In this document: positions 17,342-25,630 of the stretch, piece after piece
Position numbering within the stretch: position 1 is the first letter of the stretch
Layout of the letters: each line of letters opens with the position of its first letter
Assembly: GCA_020435825.1 (NCBI GenBank)
Contig: JAGQYY010000008.1
Span: 1,482 to 54,256, forward strand
Length of the DNA: 52,775 bases
Direction of reading: 5' to 3'
Source of the DNA: Aequorivita sp.
GTDB lineage: Bacteria; Bacteroidota; Bacteroidia; Flavobacteriales; Flavobacteriaceae
Made by a program: the position numbers and the translations under genes
Notes under the pieces: generated by a model
What the model was told of the DNA's origin: nothing
Database searches by the model: none
What the model saw: only the letters and a program-made list of their open reading frames with translations

Positions 17342-17383
17342 AAATGGGTTGTAGTTTGCGTAAAAGTAATAATTTTACGGGTA

Positions 17384-17391
17384 TAAATTTG
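17384..17391 (+). promoter_or_regulatory. -7 box of the polysaccharide deacetylase gene
   Basis: TAAATTTG, nine bases before the ATG at 17401. It lies downstream of the alternative ATG at 17344, which supports 17401 as the true start. Confidence 0.5.
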
Positions 17392-17400
17392 AAAACTGTT

Positions 17401-18105
17401 ATGGCGAAGCTCCCAATTTTAATGTACCATCACGTTACCGTTGAAGATGGAAAAGGCTTGACCATTTCCGTGGAAAATCTTGAAAAGCAATTTAATCATT
17501 TAGCTGAAAATGGCTATAAAACTTTTCACTTACAAGAATTGCTAGAATTAAAAGAATTGCCAAAAGGTAAAAATATAGTTATTACTTTTGATGATGGTTA
17601 TGTGAGCCAAATGAATCTCGCATTGCCATTGCTAAAAAAATATAAGTTGAAAGCCACATTTTTTGTTCCGCTTGATTTTTTAGGAAAAACAGATACTTGG
17701 AATACTTCTTCTTTGGAAATAATGACCTCAGAACAATTGAAATCTCTAGATTCTAAAATTGTTGAACTCGGTTTTCATTCTTTTTACCATAAAAAATATA
17801 CTGCACTTTCCAATGCTGAAATTGAGTCAGACACGCGTCGTTGCATGGAATTCGTTTCTGAAAATGGATTGAAGTTTTCGCCGGTTTTGGCCTATCCTTA
17901 TGGTAAATTTCCGAAGGAAAAGGCACGCAATGAAATTTTCAAAAAAACACTGGAGATAAACGGAATTGAATATGGTTTGCGGATTGGCAACCGAATAAAT
18001 AGATTTCCGTTTAAAAAACCTTATGAAATTGAGCGTATTGATGTGAAAGGTGAGTTTTCAATACTGAAGTTTCGGCAGAAAGTCCGCTTTGGCAAATTAT
18101 TTTAG
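17401..18105 (+). CDS. polysaccharide deacetylase (NodB-homology, CE4) family
   Basis: 234 residues from the ATG at 17401, which gives the usual opening MAKLPILMYHHV; an in-frame ATG at 17344 would add 19 atypical residues and lies upstream of a -7 box. Family motifs: ITFDDGY (motif 1 with the catalytic base Asp and metal Asp), a GFHSFYHKK segment standing for motif 2 (HSxxH) and a YPYGKF motif. CE4 enzymes remove N-acetyl groups from polysaccharides or peptidoglycan. No signal peptide is seen, suggesting a cytoplasmic glycan precursor as substrate. Isolated plus-strand gene between two minus-strand WaaE-like paralogues. Confidence 0.88.
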   Translation: MAKLPILMYHHVTVEDGKGLTISVENLEKQFNHLAENGYKTFHLQELLELKELPKGKNIVITFDDGYVSQMNLALPLLKKYKLKATFFVPLDFLGKTDTWNTSSLEIMTSEQLKSLDSKIVELGFHSFYHKKYTALSNAEIESDTRRCMEFVSENGLKFSPVLAYPYGKFPKEKARNEIFKKTLEINGIEYGLRIGNRINRFPFKKPYEIERIDVKGEFSILKFRQKVRFGKLF

Positions 18106-18124
18106 ATTTTTGGCGATGTGTTGT

Positions 18125-18868
18125 TTATTTCATTCCTTTTTGAAGCAACATCAACTTCACGTGCCTTTCAAAAACACCGTACGCATTCACGGCGGCAACG
18201 GTCATTCCTGGAACACCGTCGCGAAAGCCGCCTTTTAAAACAAAAGATCGGAAAAAGCGATAGGCAGGCTTAAAAAATAGATGGAACCAGGTAGTTTTTT
18301 TTCCTTTTTCAAACTGCTGCTGCGCCTGAAACCACGCATAAGATTCCTTTTTTGAGATATAATTTTCCAAGCCTTTGTAGGTAAAATGGAGCATTTTATT
18401 TTTCAGTTTCCCGATACTGCCATCGCATTGTAGTTTTTCATGAACAGAACCAGAAAATGTGGCGCCTTCCCTTTTCACCAATCGCAGTACATCATCACTG
18501 TGGTGGTAGAGAAAGCGATTCATATAAAAATGCGGAAAATTTATTTTATAGCCTCCATGTTTGGGATTTTGGATCGTTTCTTTTATTTCGGTTTCCAGAG
18601 AGTGGGTTACGCGTTCGTCAGCATCAATAAAAAGAACCCAATCGCCTGTTGCTTCTTTTAACGCGAAGTTTTTCTGGTTAGAAAAGTTATCGAACTTTCG
18701 TTGGAGGAATTTGGAGGCGTATTGTTTGGCTATTTCTGGGGTTTTATCGGTGCTGAAGGAATCGACCACTATTATTTCGTCAGCAAAAGCAACGGAAAAC
18801 AACGCATCCCCAATATATGCTTCTTCGTTGAAGGTAGGTATGATTACGGTTAGTTTCGGGTTCTTCAC
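18125..18868 (-). CDS. glycosyltransferase family 2, LPS-core WaaE/KdtX-like
   Basis: 247 residues, paralogue of 16580-17341: LTVIIPTFNEEAYIGDAL, FADEIIVVDSFSTDKTPE, FDNFSNQKNFAL and VLFIDADERVT. The C-terminal part, with YHHSDDVLRLVKREGATFSGSVHE, matches the acceptor side of the same branch. The start codon is GTG. The predicted function is transfer of a sugar to the LPS core; the exact sugar is not deducible. Upstream and divergent lies the duplicated glycosyltransferase gene. Confidence 0.87.
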   Translation of the reverse strand: MKNPKLTVIIPTFNEEAYIGDALFSVAFADEIIVVDSFSTDKTPEIAKQYASKFLQRKFDNFSNQKNFALKEATGDWVLFIDADERVTHSLETEIKETIQNPKHGGYKINFPHFYMNRFLYHHSDDVLRLVKREGATFSGSVHEKLQCDGSIGKLKNKMLHFTYKGLENYISKKESYAWFQAQQQFEKGKKTTWFHLFFKPAYRFFRSFVLKGGFRDGVPGMTVAAVNAYGVFERHVKLMLLQKGMK

Positions 18869-18908
18869 AAAGATTAATTTTCATTTCGAAATTACAACTT
18901 TTTGTTTC

Positions 18909-18940
18909 TTGAGCCAACTTCATAAATAACTTTATCTTTG
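18909..18940 (+). promoter_or_regulatory. promoter with near-leaderless start, duplicated glycosyltransferase gene
   Basis: TTG at 18909-18911, 21-base spacer, TATCTTTG at 18933-18940, matching TTG-N17-23-TAnnTTTG. The ATG at 18946 is only five bases past the -7 box, so the transcript would have almost no 5' leader. Confidence 0.6.
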
Positions 18941-18945
18941 CACTA

Positions 18946-20655
18946 ATGAAGCTACTGGACACTTCCATAATTATCAGCACCTATAATTCCACCGCATGGT
19001 TGGAAAAAGTGCTTTATGGCTATAATAATCAAACATATAGACAATTTGAAGTTGTAGTCGCCGATGATGGTTCCAATGATGAAACGCGGCAATTGATCAA
19101 AAAGATGGAGGCTGGGGTTTTTTACCCAATAGTACATGTTTGGCACGAGGACAATGGTTTTCAGAAATCCCAAATTCTCAATAAAGCCATCAAACAGTGT
19201 AGTACCGAATATATTATTATGAGCGATGGCGACTGCATTCCAAGAAAGGATTTTGTGGAGCAGCACGTTAAGTATCGTGAAGAAGGTTATTTTCTTTCTG
19301 GCGGCTATTTTATGTTGCCGATGAATATTTCTGAAGAAATCAGCAAAGAAGATATTTATTCGGAAAAGTGCTTTGACCTTAAATGGCTGAAGAAACATGG
19401 ATTGAAATCTTCTTTTAAAAATAACAAACTTCACTCTGGCCCGTTTAAGGCTTCCCTTTTAAATACCTTAACGCCTACCAATGCTAGTTGGAACGGGCAC
19501 AATGCTTCTGGGTGGAAGAAAGATATTTTGGCTATAAACGGATTTGACGAACGTATGCAATACGGCGGCCAGGATCGTGAACTTGGGGAACGTTTGACGA
19601 ATCTAGGAATAAAAAGCAAACAGATCCGCTACAATGCAGTGGTATTGCATTTAGACCATCCACGCGGTTACAAAAATCAACAATCCATTGAAAAAAATCT
19701 GGCCATTCGCAGACAAACCCGCGACCAAAAAAAGAAATGGACTCCTTATGGCATTGTAAAAAATACAGATAGTACACCTTATGTTTCGGTAATCGTGAGC
19801 ACCTATAACCAACCGGAATGGCTTCAAAAAGCACTTTGGGGTTTTGAGCAACAATTGGAAAAGAATTTTGAAATCGTGATCGCAGATGATGGTTCAACTG
19901 AAGAAACAAAGATGATGGTCAATTCCTATAAAGAAAATTCTTCTTTAAAAATCATTCATGTCTGGCAGGAAGACCACGGTTTTCAGAAAACAAAAATTCT
20001 TAACAAGGCCATTGTTGCTTCAAAAGGGGAGTACCTTATTTTTACGGATGGCGACTGCATTCCACGAAATGATTTGGTTTCAACGCATTTGGGACTGAGC
20101 CGTCCGGGATGTTTTCTTTCGGCAGGTTATTTTAAGGTGTCGATGAAAATTTCGAAACAGATCACTAAGAATGATATTGAAACCCAGCGTTGTTTTAATG
20201 CAAAATGGCTTTTGAAACACGGACTGAAAAAAACCTTTAAGATCAACAAACTAACCAGCTACGGCTTGAAGGAAGATATTCTTAACACTTTTACCCCAAC
20301 AAGTGCCACTTGGGATGGCAATAATGCTTCCGGCTGGCGCAAGGATATTCTTGCTGTTAACGGTTTTGATGAGCGCATGCAATACGGCGGGGAAGACCGT
20401 GAAATGGGGGAGCGGTTAATGAACTACGGAATAAAACCACAGCAAATTAGATATAGCACAGTAACTTTACACTTGGATCACGAGCGCGGATATGTTACCA
20501 AGGAAATGTTTGTGAAAAATAAAGCAATCAGAAAAGTTACCAAACAAGAAAAACGTATTTGGACAGAACACGGAATTATTAAATCTACAAATCCTGTAGT
20601 AAATCTTACGAAAGGAGAAGTTTTAAAAAATCAAGAAGAAAACTTTGTAAGATGA
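18946..20655 (+). CDS. bifunctional-type GT2 glycosyltransferase with two tandem catalytic domains
   Basis: 569 residues formed by an internal duplication with a period of about 273 residues. Each half has STYN...ADDGS, a VWHEDNGFQK or VWQEDHGFQK segment, a DGDCIPR metal motif (about residues 94-100 and 368-374), and an ASGWKKDILAINGFDERM / ASGWRKDILAVNGFDERM stretch followed by YGGQDRE / YGGEDRE, the Glyco_transf_7C acid motif. All visible key residues are kept in both halves, so both may be active, as in two-domain polymerising enzymes such as chondroitin synthases. The 3' end overlaps the convergent GT9 gene by 25 bases. Related to 15792-16577. Confidence 0.9.
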   Translation: MKLLDTSIIISTYNSTAWLEKVLYGYNNQTYRQFEVVVADDGSNDETRQLIKKMEAGVFYPIVHVWHEDNGFQKSQILNKAIKQCSTEYIIMSDGDCIPRKDFVEQHVKYREEGYFLSGGYFMLPMNISEEISKEDIYSEKCFDLKWLKKHGLKSSFKNNKLHSGPFKASLLNTLTPTNASWNGHNASGWKKDILAINGFDERMQYGGQDRELGERLTNLGIKSKQIRYNAVVLHLDHPRGYKNQQSIEKNLAIRRQTRDQKKKWTPYGIVKNTDSTPYVSVIVSTYNQPEWLQKALWGFEQQLEKNFEIVIADDGSTEETKMMVNSYKENSSLKIIHVWQEDHGFQKTKILNKAIVASKGEYLIFTDGDCIPRNDLVSTHLGLSRPGCFLSAGYFKVSMKISKQITKNDIETQRCFNAKWLLKHGLKKTFKINKLTSYGLKEDILNTFTPTSATWDGNNASGWRKDILAVNGFDERMQYGGEDREMGERLMNYGIKPQQIRYSTVTLHLDHERGYVTKEMFVKNKAIRKVTKQEKRIWTEHGIIKSTNPVVNLTKGEVLKNQEENFVR

Positions 20656-21704
20656 TGCTCCAAAAAAGGTTTTAGTTTTGAGAGGATCAATTCTGGAGTC
20701 AATTCTTTGTAGAGTGAATTTGGATCTTCTTCAATGTTTCTTCGTTCTTCCAAAGTGAAACTGCTGAAAAGATCTGGCTTTTCCTCCAATAAATGTATGG
20801 AGTCGTGACGGTCGCCATCCTCAAAACTGCACCAGTGCTCTTTGTTTACGTATGGCGAATAAATTGTGAAAGTTGGTTTGTCGAGTGCTTTGGTAATGTG
20901 AACACTCCCTCCTTCATTTGAAACCAAAAGGTCACATTTATTCATCAGTTTTATAAACCCCCGTATGGAATCTTCATAGATCTCAAGGTTTATTTGGTCT
21001 TTGTTTTTGCACATTTCATAAACCTTTTGCGCTTCTTCTTTTTGGTTAGGGGCATAATTGAAAAGAATAGTACCGCGATAGTTTTCAGTAATGTAATCTA
21101 TTATTTCAACCATATATTTATAGGGCATGGATTTTTGGGGCGTGCTACCCAAAATGCCCAGCATAATCACAGGTTTTTGAAGAGAGTCAATCCTGCTGTA
21201 TTGTTTTTCTTCTTCCCTCAAGAATATTTTTGGGGTATATTCGGGTGCTTTCAATTCAAAAACGGAAGCAATCATATTAATCCTGTCCTCAATTGCCTTG
21301 CCGCAGTTTTTGGAACGGTGTTTCAAATGACTTATAGGATGAGTGTAAAAAGGAAGTTTCAAATCTTTATGGGCGCGTTTTAGTCCAATTCTGTACTTGG
21401 CACCTGAAAAAAGACAGATCAGCCTGCTTTGCAATTTGGAATAGGGATCAAAAATAATGTCATACTCTTCCTTTTTTATTTTTGAAATTGTTTGAAAAAA
21501 CTTTGTGTAGCTCTTTAGTTCTTTTTCCTTTACGGCAATAATTCGATCAATATTGGGATTGTTCTCCAGGACACCTGCAGTATATTCATATACAAAATAG
21601 GTAACTTCACTTTCGGGAAATACCTTTTTTATGTTATTGGCAATGACGGAGCTGATGAGCACGTCACCAATTCTTTTGTTTTGTATTACGAGAATTTTCT
21701 TCAT
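20631..21704 (-). CDS. glycosyltransferase family 9 (heptosyltransferase-like)
   Basis: 357 residues, GT-B fold of the ADP-heptose:LPS heptosyltransferase family. The opening ILVIQNKRIGDVLISSVIANNIK with the Gly-Asp-x-hydrophobic element and the C-terminal CDLLVSNEGGSVHITKALDKPTF, equivalent to the D-x-G-x-x-H-x-A/L-A donor-binding motif, are visible. Characterised relatives add heptoses to Kdo in the LPS inner core; here the donor is not proven. Its last 25 bases overlap the convergent duplicated glycosyltransferase gene; it is divergent from the LPS-kinase gene. Confidence 0.9.
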   Translation of the reverse strand: MKKILVIQNKRIGDVLISSVIANNIKKVFPESEVTYFVYEYTAGVLENNPNIDRIIAVKEKELKSYTKFFQTISKIKKEEYDIIFDPYSKLQSRLICLFSGAKYRIGLKRAHKDLKLPFYTHPISHLKHRSKNCGKAIEDRINMIASVFELKAPEYTPKIFLREEEKQYSRIDSLQKPVIMLGILGSTPQKSMPYKYMVEIIDYITENYRGTILFNYAPNQKEEAQKVYEMCKNKDQINLEIYEDSIRGFIKLMNKCDLLVSNEGGSVHITKALDKPTFTIYSPYVNKEHWCSFEDGDRHDSIHLLEEKPDLFSSFTLEERRNIEEDPNSLYKELTPELILSKLKPFLEHHLTKFSS

Positions 21705-21752
21705 ATAGATTACCTTCGCAAAATACCTTTTTTAAAAGTATCTTTTTTATAA

Positions 21753-22508
21753 ATGCGCGAGAATTTTGTTATCAACCCAAAATATTCCCACTTGGCTGAA
21801 AAGCTTAAGGATATACTTCACCATTTTTCCCAGAAAGGAGAATATGTAGCCAAAGGCGAGCGCAATGTGATAAAAATGGTGCAACTTGAAGGAATTTCCT
21901 TCAATATTAAAAAATTTAAAACGCCGAATGCTTTCCAGTCGTTGGTTTATAAATTTATTCGGAAAAGCAAGGCGAAGCGCTCTTTTGAATACGCGTCAAA
22001 ATTGATTGATTTTGGAATAAACACGCCTTTTCCCGTGGCTTATTTTGAAGTTTTTTCAAGGGGGTTACAGGATAGTTTCTACATAAGCGAACACATTGAT
22101 TACGATTTTGATTTTCGGGAATTGATACACAACCCCAGATTTAAAAAACGAAACGAGATATTAAGACAGTTCACGAAATTTACTTTTAAACTTCACGAAA
22201 AAGGCGTGAATTTTTTGGACCATTCCCCTGGAAATACACTAATAGTGGATCACGGGAATAATACGTATGATTTTTATTTAATTGATTTAAACCGCATGCG
22301 TTTTGAACCCATGGATTTTAACGCACGTATGCACAACTTCCGCAGATTGTGGCTTTCAAAGACAATGGTTAAAATTATGGCACAGGAATATGCGGAGCTT
22401 TCCGGTAAAAGTTATGAAGAAACCTATATACTGATGTTAAAGTATAGCAGGATTTTTCAGAAAAAGATTAATAGTAAGAAGTTGCGGAGGCGGAAATTGT
22501 TTAATTAA
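21753..22508 (+). CDS. lipopolysaccharide kinase InaA / Kdo kinase-like protein
   Basis: 251 residues with a minimal protein-kinase-like fold. The conserved catalytic-loop equivalent HEKGVNFLDHSPGNTLI (about 148-164) and the metal-binding FYLIDLNRMRF (about 175-185) match the LPS kinase family (Kdo kinase KdkA, WaaP, InaA). Phosphorylation of Kdo or heptose in the inner core is the characterised role. It is one of the strongest indications that the surrounding cluster builds the LPS core rather than an exopolysaccharide. Divergent from the heptosyltransferase gene. Confidence 0.85.
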   Translation: MRENFVINPKYSHLAEKLKDILHHFSQKGEYVAKGERNVIKMVQLEGISFNIKKFKTPNAFQSLVYKFIRKSKAKRSFEYASKLIDFGINTPFPVAYFEVFSRGLQDSFYISEHIDYDFDFRELIHNPRFKKRNEILRQFTKFTFKLHEKGVNFLDHSPGNTLIVDHGNNTYDFYLIDLNRMRFEPMDFNARMHNFRRLWLSKTMVKIMAQEYAELSGKSYEETYILMLKYSRIFQKKINSKKLRRRKLFN

Positions 22509-22511
22509 CTT

Positions 22512-23948
22512 TTATAATCTGCAATTGCCATCTATTATGTCTTGTTTTGTTGGGTTGTAGGCGTTGAGATATACACTGTAGGATCCAATATGACCATTAA
22601 TAACTAAATTTTGTAAATCGCACAAATCTATTAGATTTAAATTATGTACTACCTGTAGAGTCAAATAAACGTTTGACAAATTATTTAATCCATTTAAACT
22701 GGTTAAATTTTCATTGTCTTGGATAACAAGATCCACACAATTGCCTAAATTATTTAAACCTTGAAGGTCTGTTAATGAATTATTTCTAACAATATAGATT
22801 CCTTCTGTAACAGTTGTAATATGCTCAAGGCCTTGTAAATTTTGAAGTAGATCATTATTGGCAATGGAAACCCCTCTGGTGGGAAAAATGTTTTGAATTC
22901 CGTTTAAATTTGGGAGGGAGGAATTATAACTTATATTTAAATATGGTATGGTTGCGGTCAAGTTTTGAAGTCCATTTAAATTTTCCAGAGATGTATTGCT
23001 GCTAATTGTAAGACCTCCTCCTACGGTTGTTAAATTACTAAGTGCATCTATATTTGTGATGGAATAGCAAGAGCTAATTGTGAAATCCTGTTCTACTGAA
23101 ACTAGATTTTCTAACCAATCTATATTTGACATTAAGGGATTAAGATGTAACTGAAAATAACCATTGACACTAGATAATTGATTTAAACCATCTAGACTTA
23201 CTAATGATTGATTGTTGTAAATTGATAATGTTCCATTAATAGATGTAATATGATTTAGCCCAACAATATTTGTTAACGACGTATTATTTAGGAAATTTAA
23301 ATCTCCACCCAAATGACTAATATTTTCCAAACCTGTCGTTGAAATTAGGTTTTCATTAAAACCGATTAAGAAATTATTATCTATACTTTCCAAAGTACTT
23401 AATGGAGTCAAATCATGGATATCACTATAACCTGTTCCGTCACCAATTCCTATAAATAAAGCTCCAGTAATACGTGTGTAGTTATTAGCTCCAAAACTAT
23501 TTACTTCATCCTGTGATTTTAAATTTATATTACCCTCAAAAACATTTTCCTCAACCAAATCATTCAGAGTAATCATCACCAAAGCATTTTTAGAAACAGC
23601 TCCATTCGCCACTTTCACCGTTCCAGTGATTATGGGATTGATTTCAAAATCAAAAAGCGTTGCATTGGCAACCTTCAGTTCCCCGGAAGCGGGGTCAATA
23701 GAAAAAGCTCCAGCAGGGTTTTGTTCCGTGATTGAAAACGTAACTGAACCTTCATTAGTGCTTCCCGAAACAATGCCAATTAGTTGCCCATTCGAGGGGT
23801 TTTCATCCATTGTTTTGGAAAAGTCTGAAGTGGTAACCGTTATCTCAAATGGATTTGGAGCATCGCTGTCTTTTGAGCAAGCTTTTAATAGTATAATTGC
23901 AAAAACAAGTAAAACTTTGAGGGTAAGTTTTTTGATTGAAAATTTCAT
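22512..23948 (-). CDS. surface lipoprotein with cadherin-like and leucine-rich L-domain-type repeats
   Basis: 478 residues. Lipoprotein signal with lipobox LLKAC (Cys24). A cadherin-like module follows (about 33-135), with SFSITEQNPAGAFSIDPASGELKV-type wording as in cadherin repeats (MDENPSNGQLIG...DPASGEL). The rest (about 140-460) is a run of some 23-25-residue repeats of the type LNxxSLxxLxGLxxLxxV, resembling receptor L-domain/LRR repeats found in Bacteroidota surface proteins. A Cys pair (DLCDLQ and DGNCRL) may cap the solenoid. Likely a surface-exposed binding or adhesion protein; ligand unknown. Converges on the LPS-kinase gene with a 3-base gap. Confidence 0.8.
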   Translation of the reverse strand: MKFSIKKLTLKVLLVFAIILLKACSKDSDAPNPFEITVTTSDFSKTMDENPSNGQLIGIVSGSTNEGSVTFSITEQNPAGAFSIDPASGELKVANATLFDFEINPIITGTVKVANGAVSKNALVMITLNDLVEENVFEGNINLKSQDEVNSFGANNYTRITGALFIGIGDGTGYSDIHDLTPLSTLESIDNNFLIGFNENLISTTGLENISHLGGDLNFLNNTSLTNIVGLNHITSINGTLSIYNNQSLVSLDGLNQLSSVNGYFQLHLNPLMSNIDWLENLVSVEQDFTISSCYSITNIDALSNLTTVGGGLTISSNTSLENLNGLQNLTATIPYLNISYNSSLPNLNGIQNIFPTRGVSIANNDLLQNLQGLEHITTVTEGIYIVRNNSLTDLQGLNNLGNCVDLVIQDNENLTSLNGLNNLSNVYLTLQVVHNLNLIDLCDLQNLVINGHIGSYSVYLNAYNPTKQDIIDGNCRL

Positions 23949-23990
23949 AAGAAAATGTTAAAAAGCGGGGGTGTCAAATATAAAAAAAAT

Positions 23991-24012
23991 ACCTGTTGAC
24001 AAAACAACAGGT
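23991..24012. terminator. bidirectional hairpin terminator downstream of GAPDH
   Basis: Perfect 8-bp stem ACCTGTTG/CAACAGGT with a 6-base loop, flanked by T-run on the plus side and A-run (T-run on the minus strand) on the other. On the minus strand it follows the GAPDH stop at 24044 by about 30 bases, the main use inferred. Confidence 0.8.
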
Positions 24013-24043
24013 TTTTTTGTTTAAAAAAGAAGATTTACTTCTA

Positions 24044-25492
24044 CTAATAATAAGTATATCTTCTAACTTGAGCAATGTATTTCGCCAAGCGAATAACTTG
24101 ATGGCTATAGCCATATTCATTGTCATACCAAATATAAAGCACTACATTTTTGCCATCTTCGGTAACAATGGTTGCGTTACTGTCATAAATAGCTGGGGCT
24201 GAAGAACCAACAATATCACTTGAAACAAGCTCGTTGCTCAAAGAATATTTTATTTGCTCAACCAAATCACCTTCCAAAGCATATTTTTTCATAGTCGCAT
24301 TGATGCCGTCTTTGGAGGTTGGAGTAGCAACTTCAAGATTCAAAACCACCAAAGAACCATTTGGAACAGGAACCCGTATTGCGTTGCTGGTAAGTTTGCC
24401 GGCCAAAGCGGGCAATGCTTTTGCAACGGCACTTCCGGCACCGGTTTCGGTTATTACCATATTTAAAGCCGCAGCGCGGCCACGGCGGTATTTGCTGTGC
24501 ATATTATCGACCAAATTCTGGTCGTTTGTATATGCGTGAATGGTCTCTAGATGCCCACGAACCACTCCAAAAGTATCCTCAACAGCTTTCAATATAGGAG
24601 TGATGGCGTTTGTTGTACATGATGCCGCTGAAAAGATGTTTACTTTGCTTGGGTCGTATTCATTTTGGTTTACACCATGAACAATGTTTGGCACTCCTTT
24701 TCCTGGAGCGGTAAGCAATACCTTTGATGCGCCTTTTGCCTTTAAATGGCGGCTTAATGCTTCTTCATCACGAAATGCACCAGTGTTGTCAATAACCAAT
24801 GCGTTTTCAATTCCGTATTGTGTGTAATCAATATCTTCAGGGTTGTTTGCTGAAATGATATGAACGGTGGTTCCGTTAATAATCAATGCGTTGTTTTCAA
24901 GATCGGTACGTACTGTTCCGGAGAAATCCCCATGAACCGAATCATACTGAAGCAAAGTAGCTCTCTTGTCCAAAACGGTTTGATCCATTTTTCCACGAAC
25001 CACAATAGCGCGAAGGCGAAGTTGGTTCCCCTGTCCGGTTCTAGTCATAAGTTCGCGCGCCAATAAACGGCCAATACGACCAAAACCGTAAAGAACTACA
25101 TCTTTTGGAACGATGTTTTTGGTTTCTTTGGCGTTTTTCAATTTGTCTGAAACGAATGCCAAAGCGTTTGAATATTTATCATCTTCTAAATGGAACTCAT
25201 AGGTTAATTTACCAATGTCCAATTTTGCTGGTGGAAGATCCAAAGTTTTGATGGCCTGCGCAATTTCAACAGAGTCAAAAATTGAGATTGGCTTGTTTAC
25301 AAATTCGCCCGCATATTCGTGGAGGTTTAAAATTTCACTCACATTGCGGTCGATGAGTTGGTTGCGGAAAAGTACCAATTCAATGGACTTGTCGTACCAA
25401 AGGTCACTAATGATTTTAATAAATTCTACTGAAGCTTTTCTGCGGTCAGTTTGAAAGGACAGTTCTTTTTCATAAACGTCATCAAAACTCAT
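24044..25492 (-). CDS. gap: glyceraldehyde-3-phosphate dehydrogenase, N-terminally extended type
   Basis: 482 residues. The Rossmann motif YGFGRIGR starts near residue 135 and the catalytic SAASCTTN has Cys292; HAYTNDQ and the C-terminal WYDNEYGYSHQ are canonical. Ordinary GAPDH is about 335 residues; here about 130 extra N-terminal residues precede the NAD domain and match no domain I know. Long GAPDH forms of this kind occur in Bacteroidota alongside a standard-length enzyme, and may serve a gluconeogenic or NADP-linked role; that assignment is inference. Monocistronic, with its own promoter and hairpin terminators on both sides. Confidence 0.93.
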   Translation of the reverse strand: MSFDDVYEKELSFQTDRRKASVEFIKIISDLWYDKSIELVLFRNQLIDRNVSEILNLHEYAGEFVNKPISIFDSVEIAQAIKTLDLPPAKLDIGKLTYEFHLEDDKYSNALAFVSDKLKNAKETKNIVPKDVVLYGFGRIGRLLARELMTRTGQGNQLRLRAIVVRGKMDQTVLDKRATLLQYDSVHGDFSGTVRTDLENNALIINGTTVHIISANNPEDIDYTQYGIENALVIDNTGAFRDEEALSRHLKAKGASKVLLTAPGKGVPNIVHGVNQNEYDPSKVNIFSAASCTTNAITPILKAVEDTFGVVRGHLETIHAYTNDQNLVDNMHSKYRRGRAAALNMVITETGAGSAVAKALPALAGKLTSNAIRVPVPNGSLVVLNLEVATPTSKDGINATMKKYALEGDLVEQIKYSLSNELVSSDIVGSSAPAIYDSNATIVTEDGKNVVLYIWYDNEYGYSHQVIRLAKYIAQVRRYTYY

Positions 25493-25525
25493 AACGGTGG
25501 ATTTTTTAAGGGTTTAAATTTTGTG

Positions 25526-25533
25526 CAAAAATA
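25526..25533 (-). promoter_or_regulatory. -7 box of the GAPDH gene
   Basis: TATTTTTG on the minus strand, about 33 bases before the ATG at 25492, downstream of the htrA terminator. A -33 TTG at proper spacing is not clear. Confidence 0.5.
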
Positions 25534-25572
25534 CTTATTTCAATCGTTGTGCGGAAATAAAAACCGAAAATA

Positions 25573-25610
25573 AAAACACCGCTGAAAGTTTTGATTTTCA
25601 GCGGTGTTTT
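25573..25610 (-). terminator. strong hairpin terminator downstream of htrA
   Basis: Long near-perfect stem: AAAACACCGCTGAAA (25573-25587) pairs with TTTCAGCGGTGTTTT (25596-25610) around an 8-base loop, with the flanking A/T runs supplying a U-tract in either direction. Lies about 20 bases after the htrA stop and insulates it from GAPDH. Confidence 0.88.
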
Positions 25611-25630
25611 AATCACTTTACAATTCAATT

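Noticed and set aside
17344-17400. upstream ATG (17344) for the deacetylase
   Set aside because: Adds 19 residues unlike the family and lies upstream of a TAAATTTG box; ATG 17401 fits better.
19532-19909. antisense frames in the duplicated glycosyltransferase
   Set aside because: Appear similarly in both duplicated halves because of the DNA similarity; no independent support.
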